The position numbers and the translations under genes are program-made. The notes under the pieces are model-generated. The model made no database searches, was not told the DNA's origin, and was given only the letters and a program-made list of their open reading frames with translations. A stretch of DNA of 17,076 nucleotides from an uncultured Rickettsiaceae bacterium (GTDB taxonomy: Bacteria; Pseudomonadota; Alphaproteobacteria; Rickettsiales; Rickettsiaceae). Positions 8,129-14,665 of this stretch are shown one piece after another (position 1 is the first letter of the stretch; the number at the start of each line of letters is the position of its first letter). The DNA lies in NCBI GenBank assembly GCA_905479885.1, contig CAJQOE010000032.1, forward strand, positions 1 to 17,076, read 5' to 3'.

Positions 8129-8214
8129 AAAGCTAATAAAAAATTTTATAAATAACCAATACTAGGAAACACCTCATAGCCTCAAACAAGCATTCCAAGC
8201 AGGCATCTAGATAG

Positions 8215-8242
8215 AGTATATCTTTTTCTATTTATAATCCAA
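8215..8242 (-). promoter_or_regulatory. Possible promoter of ctaCDB
   Basis: On the minus strand TTGGAT (8242-8237) is followed after 16 bases by TATACT (8220-8215). The -10 matches 5 of 6 positions, the -35 only 3 of 6. It would give a leader of roughly 80 bases before ctaC. Plausible but weak. Confidence 0.28.
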
Positions 8243-8289
8243 GGAATAACACTATTTATATATACGGTTTTATCAAATTACACAGGCCT

Positions 8290-8317
8290 TGTAGAATTTA
8301 CACTACACTCTCTGTAG
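8290..8317. repeat. TGTAG / CTACA / TGTAG alternating inverted repeat
   Basis: TGTAG (8290-8294), CTACA (8303-8307) and TGTAG (8313-8317) can form two mutually exclusive 5-bp hairpins sharing the middle arm; the outer copies belong to the near-repeats TGTAGAATTT and TGTAGAAATT. It lies in the 218-base gap between ctaC and ialB, 30 bases past the ialB stop. No T-run follows on either strand, so it is not a clear terminator. Apart from this and the weak promoter above, I see nothing else in 8129-8346. Confidence 0.25.
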
Positions 8318-8346
8318 AAATTAAATAATTATAGTTATGCACTAAA

Positions 8347-8883
8347 TTATTTAATATATTTCAGACCCTGCTCTAGTCCTTTTGTAGATAAAGGTAGAGT
8401 AATTTGCTTGCCTTCCAAATTCATGAATGCAACGGCATTATCACTATTTGATAATAGTGTTTTTAAATCAGCATCCGAGATAGATGCCACAGCATTACAT
8501 CCACTATTTATACAAGTCGTGTACTGTCCTGGCGCAATTAGATTTTTAGAGCTTATAATAGAAGTACCGGCTTGAATATTAACCCCAAGCGGCAAAGTCT
8601 GGATTAATTTCAACTCTTTTTTAGGACCAAAATATCCGATTTGAAATAAAGCAATTGGTTGTTGCTTATCATCTTGAGAAATATTAAGTTGCTGAGTTAG
8701 TATACAAATTTCTGGTGTTTTTGCTGCATCATCTTTTGGCGTACAAGCAACATTCCAGTCATCAAATTTTTTTCCATCTTGTTTGGCTGCTGTTGCAGTT
8801 CCTAATTGGCTTAGCGCAAAAAACGCTGTTACTGTTACTAGACCCAACACTATAAAGAAAATTTGTTTGATGTTTGCTTTCAT
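8347..8883 (-). CDS. ialB: Invasion-associated locus B (IalB) family protein
   Basis: IalB-family proteins are small secreted or envelope proteins first linked to erythrocyte invasion in Bartonella; in most alphaproteobacteria the role is unknown. The 178-residue product starts with a long hydrophobic signal (residues ~7-30, possible cleavage after TATA-A near 33), then the family opening FDDWNVAC (C47), the EICILTQQL motif (C60), and the CINSGC pair (C124, C129). Four cysteines suggest two periplasmic disulfides. The end of the domain has the usual VAFMNLEGKQITLPLSTKGL pattern. The gene is 47 bases downstream of tRNA-Val on the same strand. The family is clear; a role in invasion here is only an extrapolation. 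Confidence 0.85.
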   Translation of the reverse strand: MKANIKQIFFIVLGLVTVTAFFALSQLGTATAAKQDGKKFDDWNVACTPKDDAAKTPEICILTQQLNISQDDKQQPIALFQIGYFGPKKELKLIQTLPLGVNIQAGTSIISSKNLIAPGQYTTCINSGCNAVASISDADLKTLLSNSDNAVAFMNLEGKQITLPLSTKGLEQGLKYIK

Positions 8884-8930
8884 AAAAATTTTTTAATTTT
8901 ATATATTATTTTTGTTCAGCACCAAAAAAT

Positions 8931-9006
8931 TGGTGGGCGATGACAGATTCGAACTGCCGACCGTCTCGGTGTAAACGAGATGCTCTACCAGCTGAGCTAA
9001 TCGCCC
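8931..9006 (-). tRNA. tRNA-Val (anticodon UAC)
   Basis: The minus strand folds as a standard 76-nt tRNA: acceptor GGGCGAT pairing with ATCGCCC, D arm GCTC...GAGC, anticodon stem TCTCG/CGAGA around the loop TTTACAC (anticodon TAC), variable loop CGGTC, T arm GGCAG/CTGTC with TTCGAAT, discriminator A, and an encoded CCA end at 8933-8931. All stems pair, with one G-U in the T stem. It would read GUN valine codons. Confidence 0.97.
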
Positions 9007-9016
9007 GAACAAATGG

Positions 9017-9045
9017 AATATGCACCAGTTTTACAAAAGAATCAA
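9017..9045 (-). promoter_or_regulatory. Predicted promoter of tRNA-Val
   Basis: On the minus strand TTGATT (9045-9040) is separated by 17 bases from CATATT (9022-9017), which ends 10 bases before the first base of the mature tRNA. Both hexamers match 4 of 6 positions, and spacing and distance are as expected for a short 5' leader. The 7 bases just before the -10 are ACTGGTG, a motif repeated in the divergent promoter region. Confidence 0.55.
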
Positions 9046-9063
9046 GTCTTTTATCGTTAATAT

Positions 9064-9082
9064 ATTGATTAGATCAATTTTT
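9064..9082. repeat. Short dyad ATTGAT-TAG-ATCAAT with T-run
   Basis: A perfect 6-bp inverted repeat (9064-9069 and 9073-9078) with a 3-base centre, followed by TTTT on the plus strand. It lies midway between the divergent tRNA-Val and sulfatase-like genes. The stem is all A/T apart from one G-C pair per arm, so as RNA it would be weak; a protein-binding dyad is the alternative reading. Confidence 0.3.
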
Positions 9083-9090
9083 GATATATC

Positions 9091-9130
9091 TTACTGGTGT
9101 ATAAAATGGAAATATCTTTAATTACTGGTG
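9091..9130 (+). promoter_or_regulatory. TTACTGGTG direct repeat with -10-like box before the sulfatase-like gene
   Basis: TTACTGGTG occurs at 9091-9099 and again at 9122-9130, 31 bases apart (about three helical turns), each preceded by ATATCTT (the second with a few extra bases). The first copy runs directly into TATAAA (9100-9105), a good -10 candidate giving a leader of ~25 bases. The GGTG of the second copy stands 7 bases before the ATG at 9138 and can serve as the ribosome site (it pairs with CACC near the 16S 3' end). No -35 at normal spacing. Confidence 0.4.
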
Positions 9131-9137
9131 CTAGTTT

Positions 9138-10892
9138 ATGAAAAAAATATGGAGTATATTTGATAGATTCGTCGGTCATAAAATTTCTCTAAAAGAGTTA
9201 TATTTTTCCTTAAGCACCTGGTTTATTTTATTAGTAACCTTCTTAGGTATAACCACCAAATTTAATACAACATTGTTGATAGCAAACATTACTCTAGCAT
9301 TATGCGTATATTTGGTGATTATTTTAATCACCAATAGAATTCTGCTTTCTGGTTTTATCACCCTTCTTTTGGCCGTATCGTTTGATTATATAAAATTAAT
9401 TAAATGGCAGTTTTTATTACAAGAGCTTTCGGCTGCAGATATATTCATGCTAAAGCTACTGGTAAATCATGGATTATTTAGATTAATCTATGAGTATGCA
9501 ACCAAAGAAATTTATTTAATATTTTTATTGCTGCTGATCAACTTCGTGTTGATGTGGAATAAATTTGATACCTTACTTGACAAAAAACGTCTAGGCGGCA
9601 AAAATTATTACGCTTTAAGGTTGGTATCTCTTGGTGTTGCTTTACTGTTAAGCTCTAAATTATTTGACATAGCACTTGATAAAAAATCATATTTCAATTT
9701 AACTATTGAATCTACAAAATCTCAGGGCAAGAACTACTCGCGACGTATTTATGGCCCATTTGCAGATATTTTGTTTACTGTGCAAGACATGTATATTGAA
9801 CCAAATACTGGTGATATTGATGACAGCCTTATCCTAGACAAAGTACATGAAACAGCTATTAAAACAATTTCTGAACGCGATGAAATGCCTGATATCGTAG
9901 TGATTTTAAATGAATCAGTCTTTGATCCAAGTAAATTAGATTATGATTTTGCTGATAAATTACATTTTGCATTTTTTCAAGATAGTAAACATACAAAATA
10001 TAGTGGCATACTTAACGTCAATACTTATGGTGGAAGTTCTTGGATCAGTGAATATGAAATCAATACAGGAATACCGCATAAATCATTTTCTGGGCCTAGC
10101 TACATGCCTTTTATAACTTTGGTACCACATACTAAAAACTCAATAATGTCTCAATTACGTTCAAAAGGGTATAGAGTTGAAGTGGTATATCCTGTAGATA
10201 AGAATTTTTCGCTAGCTCTTGATGCTTATACAAAGCTTGGAGCACATGATGTTAGTGATATTTATGGATTTGGTTTTAAACCAGATAGTTGGGGGAATAT
10301 CCCAGATACCATGATTGGTGACATGATTATCGATGCACTAGACCGCAACCCAGAAAAACCAAAATATATTTTTGCAGCAACCATGCTCAACCATGGACCC
10401 CATTCCAGCTTTTTCCCAGATAATATTGGCTGTGGAAAATTAATGAATGATAAATTATGTTCGAAGCTCAATGATTATATCGCGCGACTAACTAGAACAA
10501 GCGAAGACCAAACTGACCTAATTGAAAAACTAATGAAGCGCAAAAGAAAAACTATAATAGTGAATTTTGGCGACCACTTACCGTCCTTTGAAGGCTATTC
10601 AACACAGCTAAGGTTTACTCGAGATATAAAAAATTATTACAAAACGTTTTATAATATAAATGCCAATTTTGAGATTAAAGATACAACTAAATATAATTCT
10701 CTTGATATCGCATTTATTCCAAGCTTGATTTTGGATATGGCGCATTTAAATAACAATGATTTTTATCGTGCTAGTTCGATCATAAGAAAGGATTGCGAGG
10801 GAACCATAGCTAATTGTACTGGGAAAAACGCAAAACTGGATAAGTTACTTGAAAGCTATAAAAGCCTCACTGTAAAACAACTTGCTCTTTAA
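9138..10892 (+). CDS. Membrane-anchored sulfatase-superfamily protein (LtaS/OpgB-like phosphotransferase)
   Basis: The 584-residue product joins a polytopic N-terminal part (hydrophobic helices near residues 24-41, 46-66, 68-86, 125-141 and 158-176) to a large extracytoplasmic domain of the alkaline-phosphatase/sulfatase superfamily (~250-560). Metal and catalytic positions can be read by analogy with LtaS: E259 in VVILNES, the nucleophile region GGSSWISEYE (S301 where LtaS has Thr), H419/H422 in LNHGPH, and D479-H480 in VNFGDHLPS. Such enzymes move phosphoglycerol, phosphoethanolamine or similar groups from a lipid to an envelope glycan or lipid. The substrate here cannot be told. Cysteines near 432-441 and in the DCEGTIANC segment toward the C-terminus could form disulfides. 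It stands alone, convergent with the znuB-like gene 7 nt away. Confidence 0.8.
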   Translation: MKKIWSIFDRFVGHKISLKELYFSLSTWFILLVTFLGITTKFNTTLLIANITLALCVYLVIILITNRILLSGFITLLLAVSFDYIKLIKWQFLLQELSAADIFMLKLLVNHGLFRLIYEYATKEIYLIFLLLLINFVLMWNKFDTLLDKKRLGGKNYYALRLVSLGVALLLSSKLFDIALDKKSYFNLTIESTKSQGKNYSRRIYGPFADILFTVQDMYIEPNTGDIDDSLILDKVHETAIKTISERDEMPDIVVILNESVFDPSKLDYDFADKLHFAFFQDSKHTKYSGILNVNTYGGSSWISEYEINTGIPHKSFSGPSYMPFITLVPHTKNSIMSQLRSKGYRVEVVYPVDKNFSLALDAYTKLGAHDVSDIYGFGFKPDSWGNIPDTMIGDMIIDALDRNPEKPKYIFAATMLNHGPHSSFFPDNIGCGKLMNDKLCSKLNDYIARLTRTSEDQTDLIEKLMKRKRKTIIVNFGDHLPSFEGYSTQLRFTRDIKNYYKTFYNINANFEIKDTTKYNSLDIAFIPSLILDMAHLNNNDFYRASSIIRKDCEGTIANCTGKNAKLDKLLESYKSLTVKQLAL

Positions 10893-10899
10893 ATGATCT

Positions 10900-11673
10900 T
10901 TATTTGCGCTGTAATAATTTACTTAAAGTAAAGCAAAGTGCGTACAACAGGCCACCACATACTATTATGATCGGTGCTAATGGCATGTCCGCATAAAAAG
11001 ACAATATGATTCCACATAAATTCATCAATTGAGCAATAAATATTGCTATAACAATCATTTTCAAAGGAGAGCTAGAAATTAAACTAGCTACCATCGCGGG
11101 GACCAATATTATGCTAGTAACTAGCAGCACTCCTACTATTTTGATTGTTGCCAACACCGCAAATGATAATATTGATAAAAACAGAAACTCTAACATTTTT
11201 ACCTTTACACCACGAGAATGAGCGAGATCTTTACTCAGGATAATAAGAATTAACTTACGATAAAAACTAATAAAAAATATAATTACAATAGCCAATATTA
11301 AGCTTAAAGTTAGCGCATCATAAACATCTGTAGAGATAATATCACCAAATAATAGACTCGTGAAATTGAAGTACCCTGGAAAAATATAAGATAATATAAG
11401 AGCAATAGAAATCATAAGACTTGAGGTAAGTCCTATCGCAGCATTATTACCAGATTCGCTTTTTAACTTAAACACAATGACGACAAACAATAAAGTATTA
11501 ATAATACCAGCATATAATATAGGGACTCCAGCAATCACACTGATCACCGCAGCCAACATACTAGCGTGAGCAAGTCCATCACCAAAATATACATAACGCT
11601 TCCATAAAACAAGGCAACCTAAAGGAGCAAAAATAAGGCCAATTAATGCCGATATTATAAATATTACAATCAT
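10900..11673 (-). CDS. znuB: ABC-3 family metal transporter permease (ZnuB-like)
   Basis: The 257-residue, very hydrophobic product is the membrane subunit of a zinc or manganese ABC importer. About seven or eight helices can be traced. Family motifs are GDGLAHASML at residues 31-40, SKDLAHSRGV near 147-156 (the cytoplasmic coupling segment that contacts the ATPase) and GVLLVTSIILVPAMVA at 181-196. The ATG overlaps the stop of the upstream acetyltransferase gene as ATGA, so the two are translationally coupled. The periplasmic metal-binding subunit (ZnuA) is not in this window. Zinc is preferred over manganese because the partner ATPase has a His-rich tail, but this is inference. Confidence 0.88.
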   Translation of the reverse strand: MIVIFIISALIGLIFAPLGCLVLWKRYVYFGDGLAHASMLAAVISVIAGVPILYAGIINTLLFVVIVFKLKSESGNNAAIGLTSSLMISIALILSYIFPGYFNFTSLLFGDIISTDVYDALTLSLILAIVIIFFISFYRKLILIILSKDLAHSRGVKVKMLEFLFLSILSFAVLATIKIVGVLLVTSIILVPAMVASLISSSPLKMIVIAIFIAQLMNLCGIILSFYADMPLAPIIIVCGGLLYALCFTLSKLLQRK

Positions 11674-12434
11674 AAAATTTTACTCATACTATAGATGGAT
11701 GATGTATTGATTTCAATAAAACCCATTTTCTTATATAAATGTATGCCCGCTTCTGAGCTTTCAAAAAAAATATGTTTTGCACCAGCATTACGTGCTCTTT
11801 CTACAGAAAAAGCAATAATTTGTTTCCCGAATCCTTGGTTTTGCAATTTTTTAACTGTAGCCACATTATCAAGCCTCGCTACCTCGTTAGTTATAGTTAA
11901 AGTCGCCGAGCTAACAGGTTTATTATTGATATATAATACAAAATGTTCAAAAGTATTCTTCTCTTTATTAAATGCATTTGCAACTAATTCACGATACATA
12001 ATGCTATCTGATGCAGTTGCTTCGAAAGCATTTGCTACTGGTATCATCCAATCTAATAACATATCAGAGTCAGTAACTTGCTTTATATTGTGCTGATCTA
12101 CAAAATTATTAGTTAGTGCATCTAGTCTCGTTTGCATTTGAAATTGCGCGCAAATATTTTTAAAATCATTGTTTTTTAAGAAACAAATAATTTCCTTGCT
12201 AGATCTACCATCAATAATATTCACGCCCCATGGAACATTATGTTCTCCAAAAAAACTTTCAACCCTTGGCAAAACTAATTGAAGTGTATCCAAATTTTGT
12301 TGTTCCAAAACCAACAAATTCAGTAATGGGGTTTGAAGCCCCGTAACAAAAGCAAACGCCCCTGGGAACTTAAGAGACTCTTTAGCAAAGCTGTCCCAGA
12401 AATCTATCTGATATTGAATTGTGTTTGGCAACAT
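11670..12434 (-). CDS. GNAT family N-acetyltransferase
   Basis: The C-terminal half (~115-254) is a GNAT fold: the acetyl-CoA pyrophosphate loop is VKKLQNQGFGKQI (Q198, G201, G203), and the late motif is IHLYKKMGF (231-239), where Y234 could be the general acid. The first ~110 residues (PGAFAFVTGLQTPLLNLLVL, then FGEHNVPWGVNI) resemble the degenerate N-terminal domain seen in two-domain GNATs and may shape the acceptor site. The acceptor is unknown. The gene lies 8 nt after the ZnuC-like ATPase and overlaps the permease by 4 nt, inside one transcript, so its product is made with the transporter. Whether it acts on the transporter, on a metallophore-like molecule or on something unrelated is open. 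Confidence 0.85.
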   Translation of the reverse strand: MLPNTIQYQIDFWDSFAKESLKFPGAFAFVTGLQTPLLNLLVLEQQNLDTLQLVLPRVESFFGEHNVPWGVNIIDGRSSKEIICFLKNNDFKNICAQFQMQTRLDALTNNFVDQHNIKQVTDSDMLLDWMIPVANAFEATASDSIMYRELVANAFNKEKNTFEHFVLYINNKPVSSATLTITNEVARLDNVATVKKLQNQGFGKQIIAFSVERARNAGAKHIFFESSEAGIHLYKKMGFIEINTSSIYSMSKIL

Positions 12435-12442
12435 AGTTTTAA

Positions 12443-13147
12443 TTAATGGATATGTTCATGGTCATGATCATGTATATAAACTCCAATTTCAGATAAAGCA
12501 TTTTTAAAATCTATATTTTTATCTAAATCGGTAGGCTTACCACTACAACATACATGCCCGTTTAAACATATTACTTGATCAGAATTTTTCATTACCGTAA
12601 ATAAATCATGAGAGATCATAAAAATTGTTAGCCCCAATGCTTCTTTTAAAGCTCCAAGTACTCGATAAAATTCTTGCTGACTAGCAACATCTAAGAACTG
12701 CGTAGGTTCATCAAGTATTAGTAAATCTGGTTTGTTCATTAAAGTACCAGCAAGCATCAACTTCTGCAGCTCACCACCAGATATTTGTGAAATATCTGTG
12801 TTTTTAATGGCATTGTAATTTATAAAATCCGTTAGATTTATGATATCTTTTTTATTACCATTGGGAGCTAGAATTTTTAACAACCCTTTTGCAGTAAGTG
12901 GCATATTGAAGAAAAAATCTAACTTTTGTGGTACATACCCAATACGCAAATTATCCTGAATTAACAATTCGCCTTTATCGTATTTCTCTAGCTTCAAAAT
13001 TATTTTTGCAAGAGTGGTTTTACCCGCTCCATTTTGCCCTATTAAGGTCGTTATTTCACCCCGTTTTAACTTGAAGCTCACATTATCCACAAGCAACTTG
13101 CTGCCAAAATTTTTGGATAATGATTTGAATTCTACTAATGTATCCAT
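12443..13147 (-). CDS. znuC: Zinc/manganese ABC transporter ATPase (ZnuC-like)
   Basis: This cytoplasmic ATPase drives the metal importer. The 234-residue product has Walker A GQNGAGKTT (37-45), the Q-loop glutamine Q74 in YVPQKLDFF, the ABC signature ISGGE (122-126), Walker B LLILDEP (142-148), a D-loop (FLD) and the switch histidine H180 in ISHD. It ends in IHDHDHEHIH (225-234), a metal-binding tail like those of other ZnuC proteins, which supports zinc as substrate. It heads the cluster ZnuC-GNAT-ZnuB. There is no Shine-Dalgarno; a TATAAT directly abuts the ATG. No classical Zur-type palindrome was seen upstream. Confidence 0.9.
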   Translation of the reverse strand: MDTLVEFKSLSKNFGSKLLVDNVSFKLKRGEITTLIGQNGAGKTTLAKIILKLEKYDKGELLIQDNLRIGYVPQKLDFFFNMPLTAKGLLKILAPNGNKKDIINLTDFINYNAIKNTDISQISGGELQKLMLAGTLMNKPDLLILDEPTQFLDVASQQEFYRVLGALKEALGLTIFMISHDLFTVMKNSDQVICLNGHVCCSGKPTDLDKNIDFKNALSEIGVYIHDHDHEHIH

Positions 13148-13167
13148 ATTATATAAGATTAAATCGC

Positions 13168-13206
13168 AATAACGTCACTAACCGTTTGAATTTCAGTGAC
13201 GCTATT
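13168..13206 (-). terminator. Strong intergenic hairpin (terminator-like) after the 17 kDa antigen gene
   Basis: On the minus strand AATAGCGTCACT pairs with AGTGACGTTATT, a 12-bp stem with one G-U and a 15-base loop. It begins 8 bases after the stop of the 17 kDa antigen gene and ends about 20 bases before znuC. There is no clean T-tract after it, though the 3' arm ends in TTATT. It could terminate the antigen mRNA, protect its 3' end, or attenuate read-through into znuC. The plus-strand version has one mismatch. Confidence 0.5.
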
Positions 13207-13214
13207 TAAGCAAT

Positions 13215-13682
13215 TTATTTGATAATTTTCCAGTTACCATCTGGTTGACGACAAGCTTGACCATATGCTTTTTGCTTTTCACCACCAATGACTACTTCTT
13301 GCACATACTCACGACAATAGCGACCGCTTTCTTTAAATGTTTTTGTAGGAGTAATAGAACCATGGTTACCACTATCTGGATTTCTCCACTCAACACTATT
13401 ACCCGAAGGAGAGAACTCTAACGCTTGACGCGAGCTTTTTTCTAGCATCTGCCTATCATACTCATCCATAGTTTTACCAATTTGTCCGCCAACTAAAGCT
13501 CCAGCAAGAGCACCAACTCCTGTAGCCAACAATTGACCCTCTCCTTTACCAAACCGAGAACCTAGCAAACCCCCAGCTACACCACCAATAAGCGTTCCCC
13601 CACCCTGCTTATTCATGCTTTCGCAACTTTGCAAGGAGACACTAACAAAAACTATTAATAATAACTTAGATACATTCTTCAT
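13215..13682 (-). CDS. 17 kDa surface antigen-type glycine-zipper lipoprotein
   Basis: This is an outer-membrane lipoprotein of the Rickettsia 17 kDa antigen family, found throughout the Rickettsiales. The 155-residue product has a signal peptide with lipobox L-Q-S-C (lipidated C20), a glycine-zipper region at ~27-70 (GGGTLIGGVAGGLLGSRFG, then a second run GVGALAGALVGGQIGK), and a C-terminal domain with two cysteines (YCREY and GQACRQPDGNW) that probably form a disulfide. An AGAGG ribosome site lies 8 bases before the ATG at 13682. It is transcribed alone, divergent from the cation-efflux gene and followed by a strong hairpin. The molecular function of the family is not established; an envelope-structure role is likely. 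Confidence 0.9.
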   Translation of the reverse strand: MKNVSKLLLIVFVSVSLQSCESMNKQGGGTLIGGVAGGLLGSRFGKGEGQLLATGVGALAGALVGGQIGKTMDEYDRQMLEKSSRQALEFSPSGNSVEWRNPDSGNHGSITPTKTFKESGRYCREYVQEVVIGGEKQKAYGQACRQPDGNWKIIK

Positions 13683-13713
13683 AATACATTTCCTCTAAAT
13701 ATAGCGCAATGAA

Positions 13714-13744
13714 TTGACATTCAGTTCTTAGACATTAAGATAAT
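13714..13744 (+). promoter_or_regulatory. Possible promoter of the cation-efflux/tadA pair
   Basis: A perfect TTGACA (13714-13719) is followed by GATAAT (13739-13744, 5 of 6) at a 19-base spacing, one or two bases longer than ideal. It would start transcription about 30 bases before the ATG at 13784. The region is divergent, shared with the 17 kDa antigen gene. Confidence 0.4.
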
Positions 13745-13783
13745 AAATGCTGGGCAAGTGCATTGCAAATAAAAAATAATAAT

Positions 13784-14665
13784 ATGCTAAATTTAAAAAA
13801 CGATGATTTAATAAAATCAGCATCCTACGCTTCTGTATTAGTTGCTATAATTATTATGCTGGTAAAAGCCTACGGCTGGGCCGCGACAGACTCTCAGTCT
13901 ATTTTAGCCTCGTTGGTTGACTCGTGCTTAGATATTACATCCTCTGCTATTAATCTGATCGCTATCAAAGTTGCTCTAAGACCTCCTGATCACAATCACC
14001 GTTTTGGACACGATAAATTTCAAGATTTGGCGATTTTTTCACAATCTATATTCTTTTTTGCTTCTTCTTTATTTATTTTATTTTCCTCCGGACGCTCACT
14101 TTATCTGGGCCATATGCCAGCAAATGCAGCACTAGGTGTTGATATAATGTATTTATGTATCTTTCTGACATTTATATTGGTTATATATCAAAGCTATGTG
14201 GTTAAAAAAACAGGCTCCAAAATTATTGCAGCAGACAAACTGCATTACTTCTCTGATTTTCTTACTAATATTGCTGTTGTTATATCTTTATATTTAAGTA
14301 GTAAATTTTGGTACATAGACGCATTAGCTGGCATTTTAGTTGCTGCGTATATTATACGAGCTTCATACACATTATTTAGAGAAGCAATCCATAATCTTTC
14401 TGATGAAGAATTTAACGATGCAGAAAGAAAAAAAATTATTGAAGTAATACACAGCGTTCCAGAAACAAAAGGATTTCATGAACTAAAAACTCGTTCAGCC
14501 GGTAACAAACCATTTATTCAGTTTCATTTAGAGCTAGGCGGCAATCTTTCTTTAGTTGCAGCGCATATTATTTCTGACAAGGTTGCAGATAAATTAATCA
14601 AACTATTTCCTACCGCTGAAATAATAATTCATCAGGATCCCGAATATACAAAAGGAAAAAGGTGA
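13784..14665 (+). CDS. fieF: Cation diffusion facilitator (FieF/YiiP-like metal efflux pump)
   Basis: CDF pumps export Zn2+ or Fe2+ from the cytoplasm by proton antiport. The 293-residue product matches FieF closely. The transmembrane zinc site is D46 and D50 (LVDSCLDITSS) plus H154 and D158 (KLHYFSDF), the DD-HD set of FieF. The DHNHRFGHDKFQDLA loop and the cytoplasmic domain ending HIISDKVADKL...AEIIIHQDPE follow. Six helices can be traced. An upstream in-frame TTG at 13763 would add seven residues, but M-L-N-L-K from 13784 is the better start. The stop overlaps the tadA GTG as GTGA. Which metal is exported is not fixed by the sequence. Confidence 0.9.
   Translation: MLNLKNDDLIKSASYASVLVAIIIMLVKAYGWAATDSQSILASLVDSCLDITSSAINLIAIKVALRPPDHNHRFGHDKFQDLAIFSQSIFFFASSLFILFSSGRSLYLGHMPANAALGVDIMYLCIFLTFILVIYQSYVVKKTGSKIIAADKLHYFSDFLTNIAVVISLYLSSKFWYIDALAGILVAAYIIRASYTLFREAIHNLSDEEFNDAERKKIIEVIHSVPETKGFHELKTRSAGNKPFIQFHLELGGNLSLVAAHIISDKVADKLIKLFPTAEIIIHQDPEYTKGKR

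Noticed and set aside
8303..8317. Hairpin CTACA-GAGAG-TGTAG as an ialB terminator
   Set aside because: Only a 5-bp stem, 30 bases past the stop, and without a following T-run.
11695..12096. 133-codon open frame on the plus strand inside the GNAT gene
   Set aside because: Antisense to a clear acetyltransferase, no domain pattern and no ribosome site; treated as a shadow frame.
13148..13153. Perfect TATAAT (minus strand) directly before the znuC ATG, suggesting a leaderless promoter
   Set aside because: It abuts the start codon, so transcription would begin inside the gene, and the hexamer 17 bases upstream (GACGTT) is not a -35. Probably chance in AT-rich DNA.
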